Of a DNA stretch of 7,032 bases, positions 1 to 5,675 are shown one piece after another. Source of the DNA: Actinomycetes bacterium. GTDB lineage: Bacteria > Actinomycetota > Acidimicrobiia > Acidimicrobiales > Microtrichaceae. The position numbers were made by a program, and so were the translations under genes. The DNA is taken from contig JAFAFZ010000179.1 of assembly GCA_023423215.1 (NCBI GenBank), positions 1 through 7,032 of the forward strand, given 5' to 3'. The notes below the pieces were generated by a model. That model was not told the DNA's origin. It saw only the letters and a list, made by a program, of their open reading frames with translations, and did not search any database. The first letter of the stretch is position 1; each line of letters begins with the position of its first letter.

Positions 1-138
1 CGACCGTTCGAGCACGCCATTGTGCACGAGCGTCGCCAGCTGTCGATCGCTGCCGCCGGGGATGGACAGCGCTTGTGCCCGAGTGATCGTCCCGTGCTGA
101 CGTTCGGCCAAGGCTGCGAGCTCGCCGAAAAATGCCAC
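1..138 (-). CDS. AbiEi-type antitoxin N-terminal domain protein (partial, C-terminus outside window)
   Basis: Only the first 46 codons are visible; the gene runs off the left edge. The peptide begins VAFFGELAALAERQHG and continues with TITRAQAL and RQLATLVHNGVLERS. This is the pattern of the small winged-helix domain (AbiEi_4-like) that opens type IV AbiEi antitoxins and many DUF559-type actinobacterial proteins: 'RQHG-hydrophobic-TRAQ', then a second helix and 'V-x-x-G-hydrophobic-L'. AbiEi proteins repress their own operon and neutralise an AbiEii nucleotidyltransferase, but many proteins with this domain are orphans, and whether a toxin follows cannot be seen. The GTG at 138-136 is the only ATG/GTG/TTG between the in-frame stop at 213-211 and residue 10. 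A GAGGGA ribosome-binding site (148-143) precedes it by 4 bases. A TTG at 111-109 is an alternative start. Start and binding site lie inside the hairpin at 135-179. The domain call is from motif recognition only. Confidence 0.6.
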   Translation of the reverse strand, partial: MAFFGELAALAERQHGTITRAQALSIPGGSDRQLATLVHNGVLERS

Positions 139-179
139 TGCTTCCCTCGGGTTGCGAGAACCTGCGGGGGAAGCAGTGG
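128..179 (-). terminator. Intrinsic terminator after the thiolase, overlapping the next gene's start
   Basis: On the minus strand, a perfect 12-bp stem (179-168 with 146-135, arms CCACTGCTTCCC / GGGAAGCAGTGG) is followed by CA and five Ts (132-128). The apex holds a further 4-bp stem (162-159 with 153-150) closed by a 5-base loop. This is the classical shape of a Rho-independent terminator, in the right orientation to end transcription coming from the thiolase. The 3' arm contains the GAGGGA and GTG of the AbiEi-like gene, and the T-tract encodes its Phe3-Phe4. The same structure could therefore also control translation of that gene. Confidence 0.72.
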
Positions 180-192
180 GAGTGAGGTCTTC

Positions 193-231
193 GGGTGCGA
201 TCTCCTGCGCTCACCGTAGGAGGTCGCACCC
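193..231. repeat. Long inverted repeat (14-bp stem) in the thiolase downstream gap
   Basis: GGGTGCGATCTCCT (193-206) is complementary to AGGAGGTCGCACCC (218-231) at 13 of 14 positions; 201/223 is T/G. The 11-base loop can form two more pairs. No T-run follows on either strand, so it is not a standard intrinsic terminator. It may be an accessory RNA hairpin that stabilises the thiolase mRNA 3' end, or a protein-binding dyad. It sits 51 bases past the thiolase stop and just before the T-tailed hairpin at 135-179. Confidence 0.6.
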
Positions 232-247
232 AAAGCTGGGATGGGGT

Positions 248-271
248 GGGCCGGGCGGGAGGGCCCGGTCC
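248..271 (-). terminator. GC-only hairpin immediately after the thiolase stop
   Basis: A 9-bp stem (248-256 with 263-271, core CCGGGC/GCCCGG, one G/T pair) has a 6-base loop. It starts about 12 bases past the thiolase stop codon. There is no T-tract. Such T-less hairpins are often proposed as terminators in actinobacteria, but this is a weak call because high GC makes short GC stems common. Confidence 0.3.
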
Positions 272-282
272 CCCGGGCGGGC

Positions 283-1464
283 TCAGATGGTCTTGACGAG
301 CAGGGCGTCGCCCTGGCCGCCGCCGCCGCACAGGGCGGCAGCGCCGAGCCGGCCGCCGCGGCGGTTCAGCTCGTTCAGCAGCGTCAGCACGACGCGGGTG
401 CCCGACATGCCGATCGGGTGGCCCAGCGAGATCGCACCGCCGTTGACGTTGACGATGTCGTCGGTGACGCCCAGGTCGGCCATCGACGCGATGCCGACCG
501 CGGCGAACGCCTCGTTCAGCTCGAACAGGTCGATGTCGGACACCGACTTTCCGGCCTGCTCGAGCGCCTTCTTGATCGCCCGCGAGGGCTGGGTCAGCAG
601 CGACGGGTCGGGACCGGCCACGGAGCCGTTGCCGACGATCTCGCCCAGCGGGGTGCCACCGATGCGCTCGGCCGCGGCCTTCGAGGCGACGATCACGGCG
701 GCGCCGCCGTCCGAGATCTGCGACGCGTTGCCGGCGGTGATGTTGCCGGACTTGTCGAACGCCGGACGAAGGCCGCCGAGCGACTCGGCGGTGGTGTCGC
801 CGCGCACGCCCTCGTCCTGGGTGAACAGGACCGGGTCGCCCTTGCGCTGGGGGATCTCGACGTTGACGATCTCGTCGTCGAACAGGCCGTCCTTCTGGGC
901 GCGGGCCGCACGCTGGTGCGACTTCGCCGACAGGTCGTCCTGGGCCTCACGGTCGATGTTCGCCGAGGCGGCGTACTTCTCGGTGCCGGCACCCATGTGG
1001 TGGTGCTCGAGGGCGCACCAGAGGCCGTCGTTGATCATCGAGTCGATGACCTTCTTGTCGCCCATGCGCATGCCGGCCCGGGCCTCGGGCAGCAGGTACG
1101 GCGCGTTCGTCATGGACTCCATGCCGCCCGCGACGACGATCTCGGCCTGGCCGGACTGGATCAGCAGGTCGGCGAGCATGATCGTGTTGATGCCGGACAG
1201 GCAGACCTTGTTGATGAGCGTGGAGGGCACGCTCATCGGGATGCCCGCGGCGACGGAGGCCTGGCGGGCGGGCATCTGGCCGGCGCCGGCCTGGAGCACC
1301 TGGCCCATGAAGACGTAGTCGACCTGCTCGGGCGCCACACCGGCGCGCACGAGGGCCTCCTTGATGGCGATGGCCCCGAGGTCGGCGCCGCTGAAGCCGG
1401 CGAGACCGCCCGACAGCTTGCCGATCGGCGTGCGAGCACCGGACAGAATGACGGAACCAGCCAT
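283..1464 (-). CDS. Acetyl-CoA C-acetyltransferase (type II thiolase)
   Basis: This cytosolic thiolase condenses two acetyl-CoA to acetoacetyl-CoA, or performs the reverse thiolysis. It has 393 residues, the usual thiolase length. In this numbering, the acyl-accepting cysteine is C88 in INKVCLSG, the NEAFA motif starts at N317, the catalytic histidine is H349 in GGAISLGHPIGMSG, and the second active cysteine is C379 in CGGGGQGDA. These positions match those of biosynthetic thiolases such as PhaA almost residue for residue. The closest remembered relatives are mycobacterial FadA4-type and AtoB-type enzymes. The start is ATG 1464-1462, preceded by AGGGGAGGT seven bases upstream; a GTG at 1473 would overlap that ribosome-binding site and is rejected. 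The gene has its own promoter and operator at 1517-1536, and strong hairpins follow it. The operator is shared with the Ccr-like gene at 6953, which suggests it supplies acetoacetyl-CoA to the ethylmalonyl-CoA pathway. A role in polyhydroxybutyrate synthesis or beta-oxidation is also possible. Confidence 0.95.
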   Translation of the reverse strand: MAGSVILSGARTPIGKLSGGLAGFSGADLGAIAIKEALVRAGVAPEQVDYVFMGQVLQAGAGQMPARQASVAAGIPMSVPSTLINKVCLSGINTIMLADLLIQSGQAEIVVAGGMESMTNAPYLLPEARAGMRMGDKKVIDSMINDGLWCALEHHHMGAGTEKYAASANIDREAQDDLSAKSHQRAARAQKDGLFDDEIVNVEIPQRKGDPVLFTQDEGVRGDTTAESLGGLRPAFDKSGNITAGNASQISDGGAAVIVASKAAAERIGGTPLGEIVGNGSVAGPDPSLLTQPSRAIKKALEQAGKSVSDIDLFELNEAFAAVGIASMADLGVTDDIVNVNGGAISLGHPIGMSGTRVVLTLLNELNRRGGRLGAAALCGGGGQGDALLVKTI

Positions 1465-1471
1465 GTGGTCC

Positions 1472-1480
1472 ACCTCCCCT
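1472..1480 (-). promoter_or_regulatory. Ribosome-binding site fixing the thiolase start
   Basis: AGGGGAGGT on the minus strand lies 7 bases before ATG 1464. It overlaps the in-frame GTG at 1473-1471, so that upstream GTG cannot be served by it. A small hairpin (1484-1498, six pairs around a 3-base loop) sits just upstream in the leader. Confidence 0.8.
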
Positions 1481-1516
1481 TACGGGCCCATCGGACCCAA
1501 GCGAACAGAAGTGCGG

Positions 1517-1522
1517 ATGTTA
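1517..1522 (-). promoter_or_regulatory. Proposed -10 box of the thiolase gene, fused to an operator half-site
   Basis: TAACAT on the minus strand fits the actinobacterial TANNNT -10 pattern. It predicts a start near 1510 and a leader of about 46 bases. It is preceded by GG, so the half-site GGTA of the operator at 1519-1536 runs directly into the hexamer. No convincing -35 hexamer is visible. Confidence 0.5.
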
Positions 1523-1536
1523 CCGCTCGGTAGCTT
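1519..1536. promoter_or_regulatory. Palindromic operator of the thiolase promoter (TACC-N4-GGTA)
   Basis: The plus strand reads GTTACC-GCTC-GGTAGCTT. Its core TACCGCTCGGTA (1521-1532) is a dyad with perfect 5-bp arms and a 2-base centre. The site overlaps the proposed thiolase -10 box, the position expected for repression. An 18-base site identical at 14 positions, differing only in the central four, lies before the Ccr-like gene at 6927-6944. Short dyads of this size are typical of TetR-family operators; the regulator is not in this window, so that assignment is inference. Confidence 0.6.
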
Positions 1537-1568
1537 CTCCGGCCCAGGCGGGCCGAGTCAGTTCGGTC

Positions 1569-1574
1569 ACACTA
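1569..1574 (-). promoter_or_regulatory. Possible second, upstream -10 box for the thiolase
   Basis: TAGTGT on the minus strand, within GGGTAGTGTGACC, is another good TANNNT match between the GNAT stop and the thiolase. A transcript from here would have a leader of roughly 98 bases, and the operator would lie downstream of its start. No -35 box is obvious. Confidence 0.3.
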
Positions 1575-1623
1575 CCCACTGCGACGGCGGGGCGACAGGC
1601 GGGTGACGACCGACCGCCCTTCG

Positions 1624-2208
1624 TCAGCGGGATGCCGGCAGCCGGTACAGCACGTGCTGGCGCAACGGGCTCTCCGGGTCGACGACGCCCGGGTGCTCGA
1701 ACCCGCCGGCGGGATCGTGCTCCATGCCGAGGCGCTCCATCACCCGCCGCGACCGCACGTTGTCGACGACGGTGAACGACACGATCTCGTCCAGGCCGAG
1801 GTGCTCGAACCCCCAGTCGACCGAGGCCGACGCAGCCTCGGTCGCGTAGCCCCGCCCCCACATCGACGGCAGCAGCCGCCAGCCGACCTCGGTCGCGGGC
1901 GCGTGCTCGACGTCGTGGAACGGCGCGTCGAAGTGCACGAGCATCAGGCCGACCGCGCCGACGAACGACCCGGTCGCCAGCTCCTCGACGGCCCACCAGC
2001 AGCGCCCGTCGTCGCGCCAGCGTCGTCGGATGACCTCGATCAGCTCTACGGTCGCCGCCGTGTCGAGCGTCGAGGGGAAGTGCTCCATCGCGACCGGATC
2101 GGCGTTGAGCCGTGCGAACGGCTCGAGGTCCGCGTCGCGCCAGTCGCGCAGGATCAGTCGCTGGGTGCGCAGCGTCGGCACGGCGTCCCGGCTGCCGAGG
2201 GTCGTCAC
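1624..2208 (-). CDS. GNAT family N-acetyltransferase (RimJ/RimL-like, Acetyltransf_3)
   Basis: The protein has 194 residues from the GTG at 2208, or 185 from the GTG at 2181, and transfers acetyl from acetyl-CoA to an unknown amine. The opening VPTLRTQRLILRDWRDADL is the standard beta1-alpha1 start of the RimJ/RimL-like group. The acetyl-CoA loop (motif A) is seen in EVGWRLLPSMWGRGYATEA (residues 107-125), with R118-G-R/G-Y at the pyrophosphate. Motif B is NVRSRRVMERLGM (150-162), with the conserved Asn150 and Ser153. I chose GTG 2208 because TACCGT (2221-2216) lies exactly 7 bases before it, as in a leaderless transcript. GTG 2181 gives the more usual N-terminus for the family and remains possible; neither has a strong ribosome-binding site. 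It is divergent from the lipoprotein gene at 2253. Substrate unknown; ribosomal protein, antibiotic or metabolite acetylation cannot be separated. Confidence 0.88.
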   Translation of the reverse strand: MTTLGSRDAVPTLRTQRLILRDWRDADLEPFARLNADPVAMEHFPSTLDTAATVELIEVIRRRWRDDGRCWWAVEELATGSFVGAVGLMLVHFDAPFHDVEHAPATEVGWRLLPSMWGRGYATEAASASVDWGFEHLGLDEIVSFTVVDNVRSRRVMERLGMEHDPAGGFEHPGVVDPESPLRQHVLYRLPASR

Positions 2209-2215
2209 CCGCCCG

Positions 2216-2221
2216 ACGGTA
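2216..2221 (-). promoter_or_regulatory. -10 box of the GNAT gene (leaderless)
   Basis: TACCGT on the minus strand is followed by 7 bases and then GTG 2208, the same spacing as the leaderless promoter at 3731. It shares its TA base pairs with the oppositely directed -10 box at 2220-2225. Confidence 0.45.
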
Positions 2222-2225
2222 ACGT
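2220..2225 (+). promoter_or_regulatory. -10 box of the lipoprotein gene at 2253
   Basis: TAACGT fits TANNNT and predicts transcription from about 2232, leaving a leader of about 20 bases that carries the ribosome-binding site GGGAGGT (2241-2247). The whole divergent gap is under 50 bases, so -10 boxes must lie here for both genes. Confidence 0.45.
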
Positions 2226-2240
2226 CCGCGCAGGGTGACA

Positions 2241-2247
2241 GGGAGGT
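2241..2247 (+). promoter_or_regulatory. Ribosome-binding site deciding the lipoprotein start
   Basis: GGGAGGT lies 5 bases before ATG 2253. It falls between the in-frame GTG at 2235 and this ATG, so it argues for the ATG as the true start. That start also gives a normal lipoprotein signal peptide. Confidence 0.75.
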
Positions 2248-2252
2248 GGTCG

Positions 2253-3692
2253 ATGTCGATCGTGCGCGGACGTGGGTCCGGAGTCGCGCCGGCGCAGCGG
2301 TGGCGGGGAGCGTGCGTGGTCGTCGCCGCCCTGGTGCTCGGCGCGTGCGGGTCGGACGACGGCGGGGGATCGACAGGACCCGTCGGGTCCGGGCCCGAGG
2401 TCGAGACCGTCGTCGTGCCCGATGCCGGTCCACCGATGTTGCCGCCGCTGGACGATCCGGTGCTCCAGGGGCTCGAGGTGGACGTCGTCCGGGCGCCCGA
2501 AGACGTCGATCCCGCAGTCGCCGAGGCGGCGCGCGGCGGAGGACCGGGGCAGGCGGTGCTCTACGGAGATCCGACCGCCGCCGACCCCTTCGATCGACCG
2601 TGGGCGCTCGCCATCTCCCACCAGGGATCGGAGAACTCCGAGATCGGGGCGCTCTCGACGCAGGATCCCGAGCTGCACTTCGACGACGTCGAGGTGGAGC
2701 AGTTCTCGCAGGAGACCGAGCGAGCCGGAGTCCTGTCCCGCGGGATCGCGGACCACGACGCCCTCGCCGACGCGCTGGTGGTGCAGCAGGCCGAGTCCGA
2801 GGCCACCACGGTCGAGCTCGACCTCGACGCGCTGGCGGGCGCACCGGAGCGCCTCGAGCTCATCACCTCGGCGCGCTTCGACATCGGCCAGCTGAACGCG
2901 TCGTGGGACGACCCGGGGTTCACGCCGTTCGCACGGTGGACGGCGCCGCCCGACGCATCGCCGCACCGCCACATCAGCGTCAGCTCCTACGCAGCGGATC
3001 CCGGGTTCGAGCTGCTGCTGCGAGCGACCATGGGCGGCGCCTCGATCGGACCGCAGGTCATGCCCGTCGTGTGGGCTGGCGACGGCATCGCGTCGGCCGT
3101 GCGCACGATCGACGACACGCTCGTGCTGGTGCAGGGCGAGTCGATCCCGCTCGACCAGCTGACCGAGTTCGTCGACGCGCTGCGGCCCGCGACCGCGGGT
3201 GACTGGGCGACCCTGCGCGACCAGTTCGCGAACGGCACCGCCCCGACGCCGTTCGGCTCGATGGCGCTGAGTGCCGGCGTGCTCCCCGGTGGACGCTGGC
3301 AGGTGACGCTGGACGCCCAGCAGGTGGACGGGCCCTGGGGTCCGTTCGAGTCGTGCACGCTCGCCGCCAGCATCGAGTTCACGGACGGCGCCTTCGGCGG
3401 CGGCTCCGCCGGAAGCGGACAGTGCACCGAGCACGGTCTCGTGTCCCGGGAGACGATCTTCGACTCGGATCTGCAGCTGGTGGACGGCTATGTGTCCTCG
3501 GGCGTCGCCCGCCTCGTCCTGACGCTCGACGACGGCTCCGTCCACGAGCCGGAGCTCGTCGGGCCGGACCGTCGCGTGTTCGGCCTGATCGTGCCGGCGA
3601 GCAGTCGCGTCACGTCCGCGCTCGCACTGGACGGCGCCGGCGCCTCCGTGGCGGACCTGACGCCGGCCGACCCCACTGCGCCGCCGGGGTAG
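2253..3692 (+). CDS. Secreted lipoprotein of unknown function
   Basis: The protein has 479 residues and I do not recognise the family. The N-terminus is a lipoprotein signal: basic residues (RGRGSG, RWR), a hydrophobic stretch CVVVAALVLG, and a lipobox LGAC with Cys32 as the lipidation site. A Gly/Ser/Pro-rich linker to about residue 60 follows, so it is predicted to be anchored on the outer face of the cytoplasmic membrane. The mature part is acidic and shows alternating hydrophobic segments suggesting beta structure. The C-terminal region (about 355-460) has C368 and C391, the only two cysteines after the lipobox, well placed for a disulphide, and ends in a Pro/Ala-rich tail. No catalytic motif is apparent. 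A second lipoprotein gene follows 51 bases downstream with its own promoter, so the pair may share a cell-envelope role, but that is inference. The ATG is supported by GGGAGGT upstream. Confidence 0.85.
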   Translation: MSIVRGRGSGVAPAQRWRGACVVVAALVLGACGSDDGGGSTGPVGSGPEVETVVVPDAGPPMLPPLDDPVLQGLEVDVVRAPEDVDPAVAEAARGGGPGQAVLYGDPTAADPFDRPWALAISHQGSENSEIGALSTQDPELHFDDVEVEQFSQETERAGVLSRGIADHDALADALVVQQAESEATTVELDLDALAGAPERLELITSARFDIGQLNASWDDPGFTPFARWTAPPDASPHRHISVSSYAADPGFELLLRATMGGASIGPQVMPVVWAGDGIASAVRTIDDTLVLVQGESIPLDQLTEFVDALRPATAGDWATLRDQFANGTAPTPFGSMALSAGVLPGGRWQVTLDAQQVDGPWGPFESCTLAASIEFTDGAFGGGSAGSGQCTEHGLVSRETIFDSDLQLVDGYVSSGVARLVLTLDDGSVHEPELVGPDRRVFGLIVPASSRVTSALALDGAGASVADLTPADPTAPPG

Positions 3693-3730
3693 CGCGGAGC
3701 GCCGCAGGTCGGCGTGACCACGTCGACCGC

Positions 3731-3736
3731 TAGGGT
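3731..3736 (+). promoter_or_regulatory. -10 box for a leaderless DUF3089 transcript
   Basis: TAGGGT matches TANNNT and stands 7 bases before ATG 3744, so transcription would begin at or next to the A of the start codon. There is no ribosome-binding site before this ATG, which fits leaderless translation. No clear -35 box is visible. The in-frame GTG at 3714 lies upstream of this box and is rejected as the start. Confidence 0.6.
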
Positions 3737-3743
3737 CCCGCGC

Positions 3744-5096
3744 ATGCGCACTCGGGGGAGTCGTCGACGTCGGATCTCGAGCGGGATCGGTGCGGTCGCG
3801 GTGACGGCGCTGCTGCTCACCGCATGCTCCGGGAACGACGGTGCGAGCGGCGGCGCGGACGGTGACGGGCCGAGCTCCACCGCCGCGACCGAGGACGCAC
3901 CGACCACCACGACGACCGCCGCGCCGCTGGCGCGGTACGCGGGGCACCGCAGCGAGATCTACTCGGACCCGGCGAACTGGCTCTGCCGCCCCGACGTGAC
4001 CGACGACGTCTGCGACAGCGACCTGGACGCGACCGTCGTCGCTGCGGACGGCACCCTCACCAGCGAGCCGTGGTCCGCGGACCCGGACGCCCCGATCGAC
4101 TGCTTCTACGTCTACCCGACCATCTCGCGCGACCCGGCGCCCTACAGCGATCTCGAGGCGTCGCCCGACCAGGAGGGCTTCGCCGCGGTGAACCAGGTCG
4201 CCCGCCTGGGCCAGGAGTGCCGGGTGTTCGCGCCGGTCTACCGGCAGCGCACGCTCGCCGGCCTGGTCAACGCGCTCGGCGGCGGCAACCAGGGCGGCAG
4301 CGGCGACGGGGCGAGCACCGGTCAGCCGCCGGCGTCGGACCCGCCCCCCACCGACACCTCGTACCCCGACGTGCTCGACGCGTGGCGCCAGTACATGGCG
4401 CACGACAACCAGGGCCGCGGCGTCGTGCTCGTCGGCCACTCGCAGGGCGCGGCGATGCTCCAGCGGCTGCTCGAGGAGGAGATCGACCCGGACGAGGACG
4501 TGCGCAAGCAGCTGGTCTCGGCCGTGCTCGCCGGCTGGGCGGTGCGCGTGCCCGACGGCGCGGACGTCGGCGGCGACTTCGCGCAGATCCCGCTCTGCCG
4601 CGCGCAGGACCAGACCGGCTGCGTCGTGTCCTGGGCGTCGTTCCGATCGACCGCACCGCCGCCGGCCGGGTCGCTCTTCGGCCGCGTGCGTGGGGGAGCG
4701 GAGGGCGTCGCGGCGTGCAACAGCCCGGCGTCGCTCGCCGGCGGGGCGGAGGACGCCCACCCCTACTTCCCCTCGGCACCCGGCGCGTCGATCCTCAGCG
4801 CCCTCGGCACCGACGGCGGCGCGGCGACGACCTGGGTCGACCCCGCCCACGGCACCATCGACACGCCCTACGTCACGACGCCCGGACTGGTGCGCGTCGA
4901 GTGCGTGCGGCGCGACGGCGCGGACTACCTCGAGGTGACGGTCCAGGCCGACCCGGCCGATCCGCGCACCGACGACATCGGTGGCGACCTCAGCCCGGAG
5001 TGGGGCCTGCACCTCCAGGACGTGAACCTCGTCATGGGCGACCTGGTCGAGCTCGTGCACGCCCAGTCGGGCGCCTGGCGCGACGCACGCGGCTGA
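3744..5096 (+). CDS. DUF3089 family alpha/beta-hydrolase lipoprotein
   Basis: The protein has 450 residues and is a predicted lipid-anchored extracellular esterase or lipase-like hydrolase. The signal peptide is RGSRRRR, a hydrophobic run to residue 25, and lipobox LTAC with Cys28; a Thr/Ala/Gly linker runs to about residue 60. The DUF3089 features then appear in order: DCFYVYPTISRD (119-130), CRVFAPVYRQRTLAGL (159-174), YPDVLDAWRQY (207-217), and the nucleophile elbow GHSQG (231-235) with Ser233. After these come DVGGDFAQIPLCR (274-286), the Cys-containing TGCVVSWASF, HPYFP (339-343), and a C-terminal GLHLQDVNL whose His423 is the best candidate for the catalytic base. A Gly/Ser/Pro-rich insert at about 179-205 sits before the nucleophile domain. 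The start at ATG 3744 gives a normal signal peptide and a leaderless promoter. The substrate is unknown; the hydrolase assignment rests on the GHSQG elbow and family resemblance. Confidence 0.9.
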   Translation: MRTRGSRRRRISSGIGAVAVTALLLTACSGNDGASGGADGDGPSSTAATEDAPTTTTTAAPLARYAGHRSEIYSDPANWLCRPDVTDDVCDSDLDATVVAADGTLTSEPWSADPDAPIDCFYVYPTISRDPAPYSDLEASPDQEGFAAVNQVARLGQECRVFAPVYRQRTLAGLVNALGGGNQGGSGDGASTGQPPASDPPPTDTSYPDVLDAWRQYMAHDNQGRGVVLVGHSQGAAMLQRLLEEEIDPDEDVRKQLVSAVLAGWAVRVPDGADVGGDFAQIPLCRAQDQTGCVVSWASFRSTAPPPAGSLFGRVRGGAEGVAACNSPASLAGGAEDAHPYFPSAPGASILSALGTDGGAATTWVDPAHGTIDTPYVTTPGLVRVECVRRDGADYLEVTVQADPADPRTDDIGGDLSPEWGLHLQDVNLVMGDLVELVHAQSGAWRDARG

Positions 5097-5100
5097 GCCC

Positions 5101-5140
5101 GCCCGGCACGTCGAGCACGTCGGCCCCACGTTGGCCGGGC
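5101..5140 (+). repeat. Inverted and direct repeats between the hydrolase and khtT
   Basis: GCCCGGC (5101-5107) and GCCGGGC (5134-5140) form a 7-bp stem starting 4 bases past the hydrolase stop, a possible weak terminator with a 26-base loop. Inside it, GCACGTCGA (5106-5114) is immediately repeated as GCACGTCGG (5115-5123), and a third CACGT occurs at 5127-5131. There is no T-tract. Function unknown. Confidence 0.3.
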
Positions 5141-5157
5141 ACCGCTCGCGGCGGGCG

Positions 5158-5188
5158 TATCGTGTGCGCGACGTGCAGCACGGGAGGG
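5158..5188 (+). promoter_or_regulatory. Promoter -10 box and ribosome-binding site of khtTU
   Basis: TATCGT (5158-5163) is a TANNNT -10 match predicting a start near 5170. GGGAGGG (5182-5188) then lies 4 bases before GTG 5193. This suggests the antiporter pair has its own leadered promoter instead of reading through from the hydrolase gene. Confidence 0.4.
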
Positions 5189-5192
5189 CGCG

Positions 5193-5675
5193 GTGACCGA
5201 GATCCACGAGACCGAGCTCCCCGGCATCGGCGTGCGCCAGGAGTTCGACACCGCGGGCGGCGTGCGGCTCGGCGTGCTGTCGACCCGGACCGGCCAGCGG
5301 GAGCTCCTGCTCTACGACGAGGACGACCCCGACTCCTGCCGGGCGGTGGTCCACCTGGACCCGGCTGACGCGACGGTGCTCTCCGACCTGCTCGGCGCCA
5401 CGCGGGTGAGCGAGGCGGCTGCATCGCTCCAGCGCCTCGAGGGCCTGGCCATCGACTGGCTGACGGTGACGGCCGGCTCCCGCATCGCCGGGCGGACGAT
5501 CGGCGAGACCGAGATCCGCAAGGACACCGGGGCGAGCGTCGTGGCGATCATCCGGGGGTCGCGCACCAACGCCTCGCCCGGCCCGGACGATCGCATCGAG
5601 GTCGGCGACGTCCTCGTCTCGGTGGGGACGCCCGAGGCGGTCGACGCACTGCTCGCCCTGCTCCAGCCGGCCTGA
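5193..5675 (+). CDS. khtT: KhtT-like regulatory subunit of a cation:proton antiporter (RCK_C/TrkA_C)
   Basis: The protein has 160 residues, close to Bacillus subtilis KhtT. The N-terminal half (1-75) is the short alpha/beta domain typical of KhtT, beginning TEIHETELPGIGVRQEF. The C-terminal half (about 86-158) is an RCK_C domain: IDWLTV, then SRIAGRTIGE, GASVVAIIRG, and DDRIEVGDVLVSVGTPEAVD. In KhtTU systems this cytosolic subunit gates the K+/H+ antiporter KhtU, and in Bacillus the RCK_C dimer binds cyclic di-AMP. Whether this protein binds the nucleotide cannot be told from sequence here. The GTG start has GGGAGGG upstream. The stop codon overlaps the start of the next gene in TGATG, so the two proteins are probably translationally coupled and made together. 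No KhtS-like third gene is present. Confidence 0.88.
   Translation: MTEIHETELPGIGVRQEFDTAGGVRLGVLSTRTGQRELLLYDEDDPDSCRAVVHLDPADATVLSDLLGATRVSEAAASLQRLEGLAIDWLTVTAGSRIAGRTIGETEIRKDTGASVVAIIRGSRTNASPGPDDRIEVGDVLVSVGTPEAVDALLALLQPA

Noticed and set aside
22..219. Plus-strand 65-codon frame
   Set aside because: It lies antisense to the AbiEi-like N-terminus and has no ribosome-binding site or recognisable sequence.
218..243. AGGAGGT followed by ATG 241 on the plus strand as a gene start
   Set aside because: The spacing of 16 bases is too long, the AGGAGGT is one arm of the 193-231 dyad, and the frame runs antisense to the thiolase.
152..1533. Long plus-strand open frames opposite the thiolase
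   Set aside because: They are low-complexity shadows of a gene with complete catalytic motifs on the minus strand.
1531..1536. TAGCTT on the plus strand as a plus-strand promoter
   Set aside because: No plus-strand gene starts downstream. It is the distal part of the thiolase operator, equivalent to the other copy only by sequence.
1598..1618. Hairpin GGCGG/CCGCC after the GNAT stop as a terminator
   Set aside because: It is only a 5-bp stem with no T-tract, which is expected by chance in this composition.
2209..2844. Minus-strand extension of the GNAT frame upstream of 2208
   Set aside because: The upstream part is Arg/Pro-rich and antisense to the lipoprotein gene. The acetyltransferase fold begins at about 2181.
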